64,000 nucleotides of DNA from Saprospiraceae bacterium UBA2329 (GCA_002344975.1 DDUV01000042.1:60619-124618); one strand, 5' to 3'; shown: positions 8,167-18,695, counted from the first letter of the stretch. Translations and numbers: made by a program. Notes: generated by a model not told the origin, from the sequence alone.

Positions 8167-8808
8167 TTAGGGTTCGCTTTCCGGCAGGGTGGAAAAATGG
8201 GTTACGACCAGAAGAATAGAAACAATAAGCATGAGCAGTGCCCAATACAGGCGTTTGCCTCCCACGCTTTCAAGCAGATGCCTGGCCATGAACAGGATTT
8301 TGGAATCCGAATCGGTGGCTTGTTGCCAGCCCGGCAGGCTAAAGGCCGCTCTTACAGAATCCTTCAATGCAACAGAGTATGCTTTGAAAAAACTCCAGCC
8401 GATGTAACGGCTCCATTCGCGGTCCAAATCAGGCGCTTCAAAGTAGCCGCCTATTTCCTCGGTTTCTCCCCCGGCAACCCGCTGTGTCATTCCGCTCGGC
8501 ATATTGGCGTCATCCAAGGAGACAAATACTCCGGGGAAAAACGCCTCCCAATAGAAACGGTCGGAATCCACGGCGGCAATCCATGCTGAGCGAAATGTGC
8601 GGATGGCCTGATTGTCGTCATAGCTTTTGGCTACCAGATATTCCAGCATGTCTTTGGCCGTCAACATCATGCCGGCCATCAGGATGTTCGTTTCGGGTAT
8701 CCTGATTTGTTCGAACAGCCGAAACAGGATTGTTTCCTCTACGGAATTTTTTGCTTGTTGCCTCAGCGCTTCCCTGATGGGCGGACAATCATTATTTTGG
8801 GCCTTCAT
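8167..8808 (-). CDS. unknown protein with one C-terminal membrane anchor
   Basis: A 213-residue protein not matched to any family I know. Residues 1-185 look soluble and mainly helical, with many aromatic residues around 75-95 and 130-145. A single hydrophobic helix (RLYWALLMLIVSILLVVTHF, about 186-205) ends the chain, leaving only about 8 residues after it, so it looks like a tail-anchored inner-membrane protein. It is sandwiched between the tape-measure gene (37 bp) and the large effector (3 bp), both on the same strand. That position suggests a job in particle assembly at the membrane, cargo recruitment or release (holin-like lysis help). It could also be an immunity protein for the effector next to it. 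None of these is shown by a motif. Confidence 0.65.
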   Translation of the reverse strand: MKAQNNDCPPIREALRQQAKNSVEETILFRLFEQIRIPETNILMAGMMLTAKDMLEYLVAKSYDDNQAIRTFRSAWIAAVDSDRFYWEAFFPGVFVSLDDANMPSGMTQRVAGGETEEIGGYFEAPDLDREWSRYIGWSFFKAYSVALKDSVRAAFSLPGWQQATDSDSKILFMARHLLESVGGKRLYWALLMLIVSILLVVTHFSTLPESEP

Positions 8809-8845
8809 AATGCTTAGGTTTTCGATGGTTATTCTTTGGGACAGA

Positions 8846-10618
8846 CTACCTCCACTCCACGAACAGCATGTCCTCCATCCAGGGCAGTTTCACCATGTTG
8901 ATGCCCCAGGGCAGGCGGTCGAGCAGGAGGTCGTAGGATTGGGCTTCGACCTGGAGCAGCCGGCCCAAATCGGTGCGGGTCAGTTTGCCGTCGCGCACTA
9001 AGAAATTGCCCCGCAGGCCGTCGGGCGAAGTGCTGCCCAGCGCGCCCCAGTTGTCAATGGCGGCTTTCAGCATGTCTTCCGCTTCTGCTTTTTCCTCCTC
9101 GCTCAGTTCTATTTCCCGGTACAAGGGCGTGTGCAAGGGAATGCCGCACAAGAGCTTGGGCAGGACCAGGTCGTACTCCGGGGCGCCGGTCTCGCCGGTG
9201 GCCAAGTAGTAGAGTAAAGCCGCTGCTTTTTGGCGGCGCCATTCATCCTTGAACCGGCGTTTTTCCAAGAGGCCGACGGTCTCAAAAAACATGGCGAGGA
9301 ATGGGTGGAGCAATACCAAACCGGCCACGGGAGTGTGCAGGGCTTCTGATTCGACAGCAGTATCCGCCGGGCCGGCAGTGCCCCGGCTTGAATGTGGATC
9401 GGTTGCCGGGCCGGAGGAGACCTCCGGCAATTTTTCTCGCAGTATGCCCGTCCTGTCCTGCCCGATATTTGCAGGCTGGTCGGTAAGAGCGCGGCGTTCT
9501 GTGCCGGGTTTTGGGGCGGGCGTTTCAGGGTCGGCATCGGGCGCGCGCTTTTTGGTGCCGGTTTTTTTGTCGGCAGCGGCGGTATCTTTTACATCCAATG
9601 GTTTGCGGGCGGATGCGGCGGGCGGCAGGAAGCCTGCCCGTTTGAAAAACGCCTTGAGTTCAGGATAGGGATTCCTCTTTCCATTGGCCGCCATGACCAA
9701 AAGGGGGAGCATATCCCGGAGCGACCCGGAACGGAAAACCAATTGAAGCAGATCGTCGGCAGTGTAAGGAGATCGCGATTGCGACAGGGTTCGGAAGACC
9801 GCTTGCCGGCAGTGTATCTCTAACAGCCGGGCAGATCGCACCGCATCCAGGGTGGACCGGGAAGGCCACAAATCGGCAGCGCCCTTGTCGTGCATTCCCG
9901 GATCAGCACTGGTTTCCTCATAAGCAATCAGCGCTTCCATCAACTCAGTGAATGCGGCGCCGACGCCGGGCGGCAGTTTTCTGCGCGGCTTGCCGGTCGT
10001 CAGCATTTCGGCAATTGCCTGTGCAGCTTTGCCGGTTTCTGAGAGCACAGCAAAAAGTCCGGTTGCTTTGCGACCGGTGAATAGTTCTACCAAGTGCTCC
10101 AAAAACTGCGGTGGGTGTTGCATGACCAATCGGCGGAGCGCTTCGGGATTGCTGCGCAGCAAACGGGCCAATTGTTCCAAAATCCGCATTTCGGTACCCA
10201 ATGCGGCGAGGATGAGCCGGCGCCATTCCTCTTCAGGAGCGGGGACGACGTGCCGGGGAAGCCTTCCGTGGCGCAAAAAATAGAGCCACTGTTCAAACCG
10301 GGCTACCCGAAGCGGTTTTTTCTCCACACCTGCAGCGCCATTCTTCAGCATCTGCTTCAGCGCATCCTTGATGCTTTCGATCATGCGGTCCAACCAGGCC
10401 GAAGAAGCCCATTCAGCCTCGCTTATCCGCCCCAGGTGGATTTCCAGGCGGTCTATGGTGATCCACTCTTCCTCTGTGCTGTATTGATCGAACAGGCGCT
10501 CCATAGCGGGAACGGCATGATCGCGAAAAGCGCGGCTCACGGCTTGTTGCACGGCGAAAGCCTCCCCGCTGTTGCGCAAGCTGAGTTCGAATACCTGCCG
10601 TGCAATGATGTGCTGCAT
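8846..10618 (-). CDS. contractile injection system tape-measure protein (Afp14/Pvc14-like)
   Basis: A 590-residue protein whose two ends match the contractile injection system tape-measure family of Bacteroidota. The N-terminal segment runs MQHIIARQVFELSLRNSGEA and on to TIDRLEIHLG near residue 58. The C-terminal segment (about 430-590) has LLHPFLAMFFETVGLLE and later YDLVLPKLLCGIPLHTPL. The middle (about 310-420) is rich in Pro, Ala, Lys and charged residues and is probably disordered. In Afp and PVC particles this protein fixes the length of the inner tube, and in structures it is found in the lumen. It lies 17 bp downstream of the giant Afp12-like gene. G+C is high and even across the gene, unlike the effectors. 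The family call is secure; the length-measuring role is inferred from relatives. Confidence 0.88.
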   Translation of the reverse strand: MQHIIARQVFELSLRNSGEAFAVQQAVSRAFRDHAVPAMERLFDQYSTEEEWITIDRLEIHLGRISEAEWASSAWLDRMIESIKDALKQMLKNGAAGVEKKPLRVARFEQWLYFLRHGRLPRHVVPAPEEEWRRLILAALGTEMRILEQLARLLRSNPEALRRLVMQHPPQFLEHLVELFTGRKATGLFAVLSETGKAAQAIAEMLTTGKPRRKLPPGVGAAFTELMEALIAYEETSADPGMHDKGAADLWPSRSTLDAVRSARLLEIHCRQAVFRTLSQSRSPYTADDLLQLVFRSGSLRDMLPLLVMAANGKRNPYPELKAFFKRAGFLPPAASARKPLDVKDTAAADKKTGTKKRAPDADPETPAPKPGTERRALTDQPANIGQDRTGILREKLPEVSSGPATDPHSSRGTAGPADTAVESEALHTPVAGLVLLHPFLAMFFETVGLLEKRRFKDEWRRQKAAALLYYLATGETGAPEYDLVLPKLLCGIPLHTPLYREIELSEEEKAEAEDMLKAAIDNWGALGSTSPDGLRGNFLVRDGKLTRTDLGRLLQVEAQSYDLLLDRLPWGINMVKLPWMEDMLFVEWR

Positions 10619-10635
10619 GAGGAGTTATTTCAGGG

Positions 10636-13600
10636 TCATTTCAGCCACTTTAAATACCGGTTGACGGCGCTTTTGCCGAAAACCCCGCTTACCTTGCCGG
10701 CCTGGTCCCAGTTTTGGGCCAGTTCCCTGAGCTTGAAACCTTTGACCTTCATTTGCGCAAGCAAGGCTTTGAATTCTTTTTCGTGAGCGAAGGGGGCGCC
10801 TTCTTTGTCCTGTTCTACGGCTTTGTCCAGGAGGTGCCATACTGCGTTTTTCAGCAGGATGGTTTCCGGCAGTTCGGCGGAGGAAAGGTCATCCGTTTGG
10901 TCGAGCAGGTAAGTGGCGTGTTTTTTAAATTCGGAGAAACGCGCCTCGCTGTTCAGGAAGCTGTCGGCTATGCGGTGGAAGATTTCGGGGTCGGATATCT
11001 TACTTTCCAAGTGCATCACCTCTGCTTTGCGCTCCTGTATCCGGCTGTTGAAACTGCGCCGCTCGGCGGCTGCGCCATTGGCAGGTGCAGGAGGTTCTTC
11101 TTTTTTCTTTTCCAGCGCCGGAGCCGAAGACTCTACTGCAATGCTGCGCGCCTCAGTAGTGGATTTAGGCGCCTCGGTTAAAGGGATAGCAGTGATCGTC
11201 TCTAACTGGCTGGAAAGTATGGAGCGGTGTGTGATTTCCGGCTGCTTATCCTGGGCCTTCGCCGGAGCAGGATGGCAACGGAAGAGGTGGAGGAAGTGTC
11301 CGTTTTCCGCTTGCAGGTAGTTGGAACTGCTCTGCTTCACGATTCTGTCATCCTGAACTTTGCTTTTGATTTTTTCTGCGCAATCACATGGCTCCTTGTC
11401 GCCGATGCCGGGTTCGCACCAGTGGTAAGGTATCAGGGCAGTCAGGCATTTTACCATGCAGCAGCGGAGATTGCATTTTTGTCTGGATGGGTTCTGACCT
11501 TCATATTGAGCCAAGCGGACGGTGTCTCCGCAGCAATCAGGCAGTTCGGAGCAGTCCATGTCGTTGTCGGGGCAGCGCATCCAGGTCAACCAAAGTCGGT
11601 AGGTATCCTCGAAACGACACATTTGCCGGGGGCTGAGCCAAACTATATTGAGGGCTATATGCGCCGGCGCTTCCTTATACAGCACATGCTGGAAAAAGGA
11701 GCGCGCATCGGCGTCGTGGAAGCGCTTCATCCAGGACGGCAACACCAGGGTAGCCCAGAAGGAGTACAAATCGGCAAACGGGAGGTAGCTGAGCGGCGGG
11801 TTTTGCTCTTTCTCGCAGGGGTCTTTTTCGAAAGGATTATCCACCCAGCACAATGTACACTGCATGTCAGGGCATCCTTGCAGCAGGCAGGGGTTGCAGG
11901 GTTTCAACAAGTTATCATCGGAGTCGGTGCATGGCTGATTGGGCACATAGCTGTCTTTGCAATCTTCAACGCAGGGCCTCAGCAGGATGTGTTCCAGCAG
12001 GTGCATGCCTTCCACCGCCGTACACGCCTTCACCGCCGCCATACTGCTGTCGCGCGTGTATTTGTCGTTGAAGAGGCAGGGAGACTTGGCCAGTACGCAG
12101 CAGGTGTCCACCAATTGAATGGTCCAAGGGCCGCACTCCGTCTCCGGCACGATGATATACTGGTACCGGCTTTCCGGTGTGCCGGTCATGCTGTGTATGC
12201 GCAAGAGCGTATGGGCGTGGCTCAAAGCGCCGGATTCGGTCTTGAATCCTTTTACACCGGCCAGGAGCGTATCACATTCAAAGGGGGGAGCCGCATCTTC
12301 ATCGCATGGATCGAGGATGGTAATGGGGGACTCCGCAATGGGGGGCGCTGCTTTATCCGTATGAACAGCCGGGATAATGGTATCAGGGCGGGTTCGTTGT
12401 CGGGTTATTTTCAGGAAGTGCCTGCCTTCCGTTTTGTTAATAATGAAACGCTTGGCTTCCGACGTTGCAATCAGATCATTCAATTCAGCCATCAGTTGGT
12501 CCAAGGCGGCTTGGGCTTTGGCCTCCGAGTCATAAGCGCAAGGATGAACTGCTACGCGGTAACATTCGTCCACTATGTAGTAACCAAACCGGGTTTTTCC
12601 ACTTTCCGGATCGGTTTCTTCAAACGAATAACAGGCCGCATCGTTCTGGGCAGCCGCCAGGAATCGTTCGGCGCCGTAATGACAACAGGCATCGTACAAT
12701 TCAAAGCCGTAAGTGAAGCGTTCCGGATCAAAGTTTATCTTGATGTGATAATTTCCGCTTTTTATCCGGGCGATGATTTGCGCAGCGGCAGAGAGCGCCT
12801 CCTCCCTTGTATTATAGAGCAATTCGCCTTTCAGAAAATAGTCGCAACGAAGAAATTCCAAATTTTGCGTCGGCTGGTAATTTACTATTGGAGCATACAA
12901 CCCATTTTCCATGGCATAGGCACTTTGCAGCACCCCAAGTAGTACCGCCGTAATCGCGTTTAGGAATTTCTCCTGTGGTGTTTGCGATGTATTATTCCAC
13001 GTGGGCAAGTGCGATAGCTCCTCCTCAGTGTGCCGGCAAGGATGTACCGCCAGTTTGCAGCAGTGATCCGTTATGGGCAAGTCGGGAAGGTGGGGGACAT
13101 CTTTGGGAGGAATCTCCAGATTGATAAATGCCGCAGCGAAAAGCGCACTGCCGGGTTGTTCGGATCGGGCTATGGAGTCATAACCATCATCGTGGTCTTC
13201 TTGCTCCGGTTCTTCGCAAGGGCAAAAAGGCGCTATTTGATCGCAGAGGTCGCGGCCCCAAGCTTCATCTTCTGTTTCGTAACACCATTGGCCGGTGGCC
13301 AATACCTCGCGTATCTCTATCTGGTATTTCACCCCTTCCCCGGCATGGTCACAGCTCGGCTCCATTTGCCCGGCGCGGCAGTGATCTCCACAAGCCAGCA
13401 ACTGCATCAGCTTTTTGAATCCCTGCCAAGCTTCGTTGAAGCTATCGTAGCATTCCCAGCTTTGCCACTCGAAGCTTCCGGAGGGTATGTTGAATAAGCG
13501 GAAGTAGTATTTTTTTCGTTTGATGCCGTTTTCCCACACTTCAAAGAACCGGACAGGAAAGCTCTTAGCCCATTTGACCAACTGTTCGATCTGAGCGGGG

Positions 13601-16600
13601 GTTGCGTTGTCGTAGTTGTCGGCGACAGCGGCAATATAATTGCCGATCTTCCCGCAAGAATCCGGTTGTAGCTCAAAGCAGCCCTGCGTACATATCAGGC
13701 GGTCTTGGCCATAGTTGTCCTCGCAGGAAGCGGCCTGCAAAATTTCGAGGAATTTTTCCTGATAGGCAGCTACCGCCAAAGCCTCGGTATCGTATCCTGT
13801 AATACTTTGAAACAGTACCAATTCCGGCCCGTCGCCGATGGCGCCTTTTATGATGAAGTGGTATTTGCAGATACAGTTCTCGCCTGTGCGTTTCTGTATC
13901 ACATCCGCAGCGCCGAAACAAATATCGAGCCAGGTGAAATCATGCGGTTTTTTCAGACAAATTTTGGACACTTCATTTGCCGCCGCCGCCTTATCCGGCC
14001 AGCAAGCTCTTTTCGGCCTGTAGCCGTCGTATTGCAAAACTGGCTTCGGTTCGTAGCAGCCGCCTTCAAGGGTATCTTCTTTACAATCCGGATAGCAATC
14101 ATCAGGCGGATTCAAGTGGGGATTGCAAGCCCACACAGCAAAGGGGTGGCCTTTTTTCACCAAGCGGTAAGCGTATTCCGGCCTACCCTGGGGTGGCTGC
14201 ACCCATTTGGAATAGGACTCCATCAGGCCGGCGGGATGCGTAACGCGATAATCGAGGAAGGATTCAACTCGTGCAGGATCGCCGCCGGCGGCGGCCGTTG
14301 CCTTGGCTACCGGCTCTTCCCCCATTTTGAGGGTGAGGGCGGTGGTTTTGCCCTTGCCGGTTTTCTCCAAAGTGGCGAGGTGCAGGTTTTTGGCAAATGC
14401 GCCGAAGGCTTGCTCCGCCTCTTCATGGCGTGTAAACTCGTGCATACTTTCAAAAAGCGGCTCATAGCTGCCGTCCGGCCCGTCCCAATAGTAGTAAAAA
14501 CGGTAACCGGCAGGAGTTTTCCGCACATCAAAAGCAAACACTTGGGCAGTAACGGCATCTGAAAGGCTCTTGGCTGCGCGGGTGGCATCCCCGGAATGAA
14601 CCCGCGCACTTGCCGTTTCGGTTTGTATCAGGTTGCCTTTGGCTTTCACTTGGCTCATATCTGCCAGATCGCACAAAAAATCTTCAAATGCCTTACCTGT
14701 GGCAGTTTCGCTTTCGTACTCTTCTACCGATTGCAGGATGAGCCTTTCCTTTTCGTCGGCCAGGGCAAAAGCCCAAGAGGGCGCTTCCCGGCGTACTTGC
14801 AGGGGCGCTTCGCTCTTCTTGAGGATTTTCACTGTTGCCTGAAGGACTTTGTCCCTCTCCGCAGCGGAGTCGAAAGGTTGAGGCGACTCTGCAATGAATT
14901 GATTATGGGCGTCTTTGAGTAGGTAGATGTAATGGAGGTTGGTCTCATCGCCGGATTTCACATAGCGGCCGGTTTCGGTCGCATCCTTATGCGTTTCCAT
15001 ACCGGTGCGCAGCGCTTCTGATGCAGAGGGGTATAGCGCATAACTCAAGAGCAGCGGCTCGCCTTTATCGTTATTCAGTCTGAACCCCCAGCAGTCGGGT
15101 TTTGCAGGCGTTCTGGGCTTGGCTTTTTTATTGCCAAAAATAGCTGCGAAGGCTTCAATAAGTATCTCCGGCTTACTATTACCGGCATCTGCGGGCTGAG
15201 TGGAGGCCAAGACTGCATCCGTGTCGCTGCGCAATTCGATGTGAAACGCTTTGCCGTCGGAAGAAAAGACTGGGATGTAATATGCTGTTTTTTGCCCCCA
15301 TTCTTTGGCCTGCCTCCATGCGGTATTAGCCCTTGCGATGTCGGAAAATATCCTTTCGCTTTGTAAGACTGTACCGTCTTCTGCGGCTATTTCCCAGGTG
15401 CGGCCATTGCCGGCAGCGTACACGGCGCCGCCCTCCGGCATATTTTTCGCAATATCAGCCCATGCCTCGCTCTCCGACAAAAAGGCTGCCTCCGAACTCA
15501 GGTAGGAGCGGGTATTCTGCTCGAAGCGATGCCACTTCCAACGGGTCGGGCATGGCAAAATTTGGCGGTTGAAGGCAGCCATATCGAGATACCTGCCGGC
15601 AGATACGGGCATGGGCGACAGTTTCCGGCTTCGGCCATTCGCATCGCCGGGTATGTCGGAGATAAATGCCTTCAATTGTTTTTGCGCCTGTGCATCCTCG
15701 TTGGTTGCAAATTGGCGTTCAGAGGCATGAACAAGGCTGCCCTGAGCATCGTGCAGTTCCTGTACATAAGCATACCGGCTTACCTGCACATTGTCGGATA
15801 CAGACTGAACGGCAAATAATGCTTTGATCTGCTTGGCTTTTTCCAAAGCCTCAAACTCGGAATCAATGGGATTGGGATACGCAAACGAGACATACCCGGC
15901 TCTAATGGAAAGCGTGTATTTTTGTGTGAGGGGGTCGTATCCAACCTGAAAAGGACGGTCGGACAAAAGCGTCTCGTGGAGCGCTGCGGCCACACTCTCG
16001 GCAGCGAAATCGGAAGTAATAGTGTCAAGCGATGCTAAAAGCGGGCTGTTGTGCCAATCGTCGAGTACCACCCTGTAAGAAGAGCCTTTTTCAAAAACCT
16101 CAATATTGCACAAAGACTGGCGCCGGTCGTCGGTAAAGCCGGAAAGGAGCATAGCCCGCCGCTCATAGCCGGAGATATTGTCGGTTCCCCATGCTGGTTG
16201 CAGGTAGTCGAAAGCCCGCCCTCTGTTCCGACTGATGTCGTCATACTTGGATAAAAACCGCGACTTGTCTTCCACGCTTGTGCGCCGACGCATTTGCTCG
16301 TCCTGCACCATGCCGGCCAACATGACTGCATAATCGGTAAATTTTTCTGAAAACCTGGCCAGCAAATGATCCAGAAAACCCTCTCGCCTGTGTATGTATG
16401 CGCTTTGGTTTTCCAGCATTTCCTGCAAGATGTGTACATAATCCATCTCACGGGATACCAAGGAGAAGGTGTGCCGGCGATCACCTCCTGCGGCAGGGTC
16501 GTATCCGGATGTGGAAAGGTTGTTCTCCCACATACCGAGGAAAGCGGCTAATTGAGCGGCGTTTTCAGCCTCCTGCGCCCGTTCGTAACGGCCGACGCCG

Positions 16601-18636
16601 ACCAGTACCAAGCCGCTGATGGATGGAAAGCGAAGTATAAAAAACCAGCCTGCGCGGTCTCTCCGGAGGTCAATGGTGTAGTTTTTTTCTTCCAAAGAGC
16701 GGCGAACGAGGTTCAGGTCTGAATCCCGTCGAATGACATACCCATAAGTGGAAGAACAAACCTCCTCGTCACAGTTGCCTTTTTCGTATTCCAAGCAGGC
16801 GCCGGGGGCTTTAATGACGAGATGGCCGTTCAATGTTGCCTCCAGTTCGCTGAGGGCGTGGGTCAGCGCCTGATCGTCTCGCACCGGCAGTGCCAGCACA
16901 GAGCCTTCCACAATACCTTGGTCTTTTGCTGCAAAGAAGCGGTTGAGTTTCTGAAAACCGGGGGTGTTGTCCTGGTTCAAAACTGCCGAGAACAGGGTGT
17001 GCCGGGCATCCTCCGGTCTTTGGGATTCCTGCTTGAGCGAAAACAAATCCCTCAACCGGCTTAGCTGTTGGAGATAATCGGCCAGCAGTTGATCGAAAAA
17101 CAACAAATAGCCCTGGAACTGGCGAGCCTGAACGCGCCGTAGCAGCGATGCAGATTCGGGCAGGCCCGTTTCGCCTATGCCATAGACCCTGGGAAATTCG
17201 TTCTGGATGGAGATGTAATCCGGCAAATCCTCCCTGAAGGCGCCCTTGGGTACAAGCATATCCAGAAACGAATCGGAAAGGTAGCTCTTCTGGTACCGGG
17301 TCAGCTCTGCGTGTGCCTTTCTTTTGTTGACCGGGATGGCGCCGGTAGCAGTAGATAGGGAAATATTGGTCAGGGAAGTATTGTCAAAGAGGAATATCGG
17401 CGCTGCATTTTGAAGCAACCTGAAACGCCATTCGGCCTGAGGCCAAGGTTTTTCGTCTCCGCAATCCAGATGCGGCAAAGGTACATGAGTGACATCCGTG
17501 TTCAGGCAGAGGTTTTTTACAGAACGTACCCCTGGCACGCTATGAATGACAGAGTATAGGTCTGACAGGTGAATTTCTTTGGTTCGCTCAATACCTTCCA
17601 ATTCTTCTGTATCGAGGAACCCGAAACTCCTGAACTGTTCTTCCAATTCCTCCGCTCCTGTGCCTTTGCAAAAATCAGGCGGCCCATCCTCTCCAATGGT
17701 CTTTTCCAGAATAGTCTTAAGGGAGTAGGGCCTCCCTGCAAAAATTTCCTCTATTGGCCGGCCCTTCTCCAGCAGGCTTTGCAGGGAGTGAAAGCGAGCC
17801 GTCGGCGAGATGAAGTCAATAATCCTGCGGAGAATTTCAAAGTAGGTTTTTTCGGCGTCAGTACCGGGGAGTATCTCCACGTTGGCACAAAGCCCTACGT
17901 TTTGAGGACACAGTATGGTGATGCTTTCGAAATCTTCGCCGAGGTTTCGATGGGCCGACAGCAGGCAGCGAACCTGGTCGAGAAATTCCTCCCTTACTTC
18001 TTCCTTTTTTTCTGGAGTATCTTCTTCCTCTATTTTTTGAAACCACTCCTGCTCCATTTCGAGGTAGATATGGTATAGGCCGTTCAAGTCAATAAAATTC
18101 TTGCCGGGCGCGGTGCTGCTTCCTTTACACCCGCAATCATTTTCGGGGTGGGAAGGAGTACTGCCGGGGGTATCGCTCTGTCCGGTTCTATCGTCATGCG
18201 CTTCGCACTCACAGCAGCACAATTTACCGCTTCCATCCAGATACAAGCGGGGGTTTCTTTTCTCCACCGGTTCGAGCCAGGCATTGCGCACGCCCTCTAA
18301 TTCCATGAGGAGTTTGCGGTAATCCGTGATGGTGAGGGGATTGCAAGAGAGTATCTGGGCGGGCGTGAAGAAATTGTCTTCGGCAGCGCCGTCTTTTTGA
18401 GCCAGCAGGTCTTCTATGGGCAGTTGGGTGCGGTACCCCAGGTCCAGCAGGGCATAACAAAGCACTTCCAGGGTGGTGATGCCGGGATCGTGGGTGTTGT
18501 GGTCCGTCCAGATACGGCCGGCCAGGTCGCCGATATGCCGCAGACCTTCTTCCCGGAGCCGGGCGAAATCCAAATGGGCCGGCCAGGATTCGTCCACTTG
18601 ACGAATTACCTTGCTATGGAGCGTGTTTGTTGACAT
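10636..18636 (-). CDS. giant Afp12/Pvc12-like baseplate protein with repeated Cys-rich modules
   Basis: A 2666-residue baseplate wedge protein, more than twice the size I expect for Afp12/Pvc12 proteins (roughly 900-1000 residues). The N-terminus has the family hallmark DHNTHDPGITTLEVLCYALLD (about 45-65). The C-terminal hallmarks are EGMHLLEHILLRPC (about 2209) and LYSFWATLVLPSWMKRFHDA with APAHI (about 2284-2340). Between about 640 and 2200 lies a long insertion of repeated modules with the pattern aromatic strand, turn, second strand, then an Ala-rich helix with spaced Ser/Ala. Clear copies lie near 662-702, 1182-1230, 1232-1328, 1375-1425, 1589-1635, 1706-1748 and 1975-2060. The later copies carry paired cysteines (CCKLAVHPC, CYRVAVHPC, CCVLAKSPC). 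They resemble YegP/DUF1508-like units. The insertion may form an arm from the baseplate, perhaps replacing a tail fibre; that is inference. Confidence 0.85.
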   Translation of the reverse strand: MSTNTLHSKVIRQVDESWPAHLDFARLREEGLRHIGDLAGRIWTDHNTHDPGITTLEVLCYALLDLGYRTQLPIEDLLAQKDGAAEDNFFTPAQILSCNPLTITDYRKLLMELEGVRNAWLEPVEKRNPRLYLDGSGKLCCCECEAHDDRTGQSDTPGSTPSHPENDCGCKGSSTAPGKNFIDLNGLYHIYLEMEQEWFQKIEEEDTPEKKEEVREEFLDQVRCLLSAHRNLGEDFESITILCPQNVGLCANVEILPGTDAEKTYFEILRRIIDFISPTARFHSLQSLLEKGRPIEEIFAGRPYSLKTILEKTIGEDGPPDFCKGTGAEELEEQFRSFGFLDTEELEGIERTKEIHLSDLYSVIHSVPGVRSVKNLCLNTDVTHVPLPHLDCGDEKPWPQAEWRFRLLQNAAPIFLFDNTSLTNISLSTATGAIPVNKRKAHAELTRYQKSYLSDSFLDMLVPKGAFREDLPDYISIQNEFPRVYGIGETGLPESASLLRRVQARQFQGYLLFFDQLLADYLQQLSRLRDLFSLKQESQRPEDARHTLFSAVLNQDNTPGFQKLNRFFAAKDQGIVEGSVLALPVRDDQALTHALSELEATLNGHLVIKAPGACLEYEKGNCDEEVCSSTYGYVIRRDSDLNLVRRSLEEKNYTIDLRRDRAGWFFILRFPSISGLVLVGVGRYERAQEAENAAQLAAFLGMWENNLSTSGYDPAAGGDRRHTFSLVSREMDYVHILQEMLENQSAYIHRREGFLDHLLARFSEKFTDYAVMLAGMVQDEQMRRRTSVEDKSRFLSKYDDISRNRGRAFDYLQPAWGTDNISGYERRAMLLSGFTDDRRQSLCNIEVFEKGSSYRVVLDDWHNSPLLASLDTITSDFAAESVAAALHETLLSDRPFQVGYDPLTQKYTLSIRAGYVSFAYPNPIDSEFEALEKAKQIKALFAVQSVSDNVQVSRYAYVQELHDAQGSLVHASERQFATNEDAQAQKQLKAFISDIPGDANGRSRKLSPMPVSAGRYLDMAAFNRQILPCPTRWKWHRFEQNTRSYLSSEAAFLSESEAWADIAKNMPEGGAVYAAGNGRTWEIAAEDGTVLQSERIFSDIARANTAWRQAKEWGQKTAYYIPVFSSDGKAFHIELRSDTDAVLASTQPADAGNSKPEILIEAFAAIFGNKKAKPRTPAKPDCWGFRLNNDKGEPLLLSYALYPSASEALRTGMETHKDATETGRYVKSGDETNLHYIYLLKDAHNQFIAESPQPFDSAAERDKVLQATVKILKKSEAPLQVRREAPSWAFALADEKERLILQSVEEYESETATGKAFEDFLCDLADMSQVKAKGNLIQTETASARVHSGDATRAAKSLSDAVTAQVFAFDVRKTPAGYRFYYYWDGPDGSYEPLFESMHEFTRHEEAEQAFGAFAKNLHLATLEKTGKGKTTALTLKMGEEPVAKATAAAGGDPARVESFLDYRVTHPAGLMESYSKWVQPPQGRPEYAYRLVKKGHPFAVWACNPHLNPPDDCYPDCKEDTLEGGCYEPKPVLQYDGYRPKRACWPDKAAAANEVSKICLKKPHDFTWLDICFGAADVIQKRTGENCICKYHFIIKGAIGDGPELVLFQSITGYDTEALAVAAYQEKFLEILQAASCEDNYGQDRLICTQGCFELQPDSCGKIGNYIAAVADNYDNATPAQIEQLVKWAKSFPVRFFEVWENGIKRKKYYFRLFNIPSGSFEWQSWECYDSFNEAWQGFKKLMQLLACGDHCRAGQMEPSCDHAGEGVKYQIEIREVLATGQWCYETEDEAWGRDLCDQIAPFCPCEEPEQEDHDDGYDSIARSEQPGSALFAAAFINLEIPPKDVPHLPDLPITDHCCKLAVHPCRHTEEELSHLPTWNNTSQTPQEKFLNAITAVLLGVLQSAYAMENGLYAPIVNYQPTQNLEFLRCDYFLKGELLYNTREEALSAAAQIIARIKSGNYHIKINFDPERFTYGFELYDACCHYGAERFLAAAQNDAACYSFEETDPESGKTRFGYYIVDECYRVAVHPCAYDSEAKAQAALDQLMAELNDLIATSEAKRFIINKTEGRHFLKITRQRTRPDTIIPAVHTDKAAPPIAESPITILDPCDEDAAPPFECDTLLAGVKGFKTESGALSHAHTLLRIHSMTGTPESRYQYIIVPETECGPWTIQLVDTCCVLAKSPCLFNDKYTRDSSMAAVKACTAVEGMHLLEHILLRPCVEDCKDSYVPNQPCTDSDDNLLKPCNPCLLQGCPDMQCTLCWVDNPFEKDPCEKEQNPPLSYLPFADLYSFWATLVLPSWMKRFHDADARSFFQHVLYKEAPAHIALNIVWLSPRQMCRFEDTYRLWLTWMRCPDNDMDCSELPDCCGDTVRLAQYEGQNPSRQKCNLRCCMVKCLTALIPYHWCEPGIGDKEPCDCAEKIKSKVQDDRIVKQSSSNYLQAENGHFLHLFRCHPAPAKAQDKQPEITHRSILSSQLETITAIPLTEAPKSTTEARSIAVESSAPALEKKKEEPPAPANGAAAERRSFNSRIQERKAEVMHLESKISDPEIFHRIADSFLNSEARFSEFKKHATYLLDQTDDLSSAELPETILLKNAVWHLLDKAVEQDKEGAPFAHEKEFKALLAQMKVKGFKLRELAQNWDQAGKVSGVFGKSAVNRYLKWLK

Positions 18637-18695
18637 GGTTTAATGATGGAATGTAGTCATTCGGTATTGAGACACATTGCCCAGGGAGGCATTTT

